Of a stretch of DNA of 32,227 bases, positions 31,925-32,227 are shown piece by piece. Below the pieces are notes generated by a model. The model ran no database searches and was not told the DNA's origin. It saw only the letters and a program-made list of their open reading frames with translations. How positions within the stretch are numbered: the stretch's first letter is position 1; each line of letters begins with the position of its first letter. The translations under genes and the position numbers were made by a program. The DNA is taken from positions 1,898 through 34,124 of the forward strand of contig KN888531.1 of assembly GCA_000934455.1 (NCBI GenBank), given 5' to 3'. The DNA comes from Apostichopus parvimensis. Lineage: Eukaryota; Echinodermata; Holothuroidea; Aspidochirotida; Stichopodidae.

Positions 31925-32200
31925 ACTGATGAAAGACGAATACATTCTAAATGTCCTGGTGAAAGCTTGCATCAAATTCCTATTTACCATTTTCTGGATA
32001 ATTTGCAGCAAAGAGGTGTGATGTCATAGAAATACACTGACAATTTTTTTTTTATGTCTTTCTTTAAAATTAACATCCAATTTCCTACTTTAAAATTTGG
32101 AATACATCTCAATAACAACCCACCTTCATCATTGGCATATTGTTTAACTTCATACTCTCTGTGGGTTAAGTTGGAACTCAAGCCAATCGAAGGTCAAAAC
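31925..32200. mobile_element. Second copy of the foldback family (left arm and centre), in ATG3 intron 7
   Basis: GCATCAAATTCCTATTTACC and AGAGGTGTGATGTCATAG, ACACTGACAA follow the same order as the left arm at 22148-22258. The sequence after it is diverged, and the right arm is either missing or outside the window. Confidence 0.55.
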
Positions 32201-32227
32201 AATCAATTGAAAAATATACAGAAAAAA

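Overview
This is a eukaryotic, AT-rich, intron-rich stretch of animal genome. The best-supported genes are two conserved metazoan genes arranged head to head. FBXO45 lies on the minus strand (first coding exon 15906-16478) and ATG3 on the plus strand (seven coding exons from 21346 to 31614, the gene running off the right edge). About 4.9 kb separates their start codons. Gene content, exon-intron structure and the mix of tRNA-derived SINEs, non-LTR retrotransposon tails and a hAT-like element suggest a marine invertebrate deuterostome. An echinoderm, possibly a sea cucumber, is my best guess, but this rests on general impression and is not proven by the sequence.

Layout. 1-15.2 kb: non-coding DNA, read as intron 1 and/or downstream sequence of FBXO45. 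It holds two SINE copies, two degraded non-LTR retrotransposon 3' ends, five copies of an unnamed short repeat family (two bounded by long locus-specific direct repeats), a dispersed repeat pair, perfect and near-perfect palindromes, and a hammerhead-ribozyme-like motif. 15.2-15.5 kb: an open, protein-like stretch on the minus strand that I cannot name. 15.9-16.5 kb: FBXO45 exon 1, with an F-box and most of a SPRY domain. 16.5-21.3 kb: intergenic, with G-runs and repeat debris. 21.3-32.2 kb: ATG3. Its introns carry a foldback element, a 1.5 kb hAT-like element with a perfect 8-bp target duplication, a SINE, a tandem array of about 135-141 bp units, and a second copy of the foldback family.

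The two named genes work in different ubiquitin-type pathways. FBXO45 is a substrate receptor of an E3 ubiquitin ligase. ATG3 is the E2-like enzyme that attaches ATG8/LC3 proteins to phosphatidylethanolamine in autophagy. Nothing in the sequence shows they are co-regulated. I found no CRISPR array, bacterial operon, virus or defence system. The most interesting signals are the mobile elements and the motifs in the non-coding DNA.
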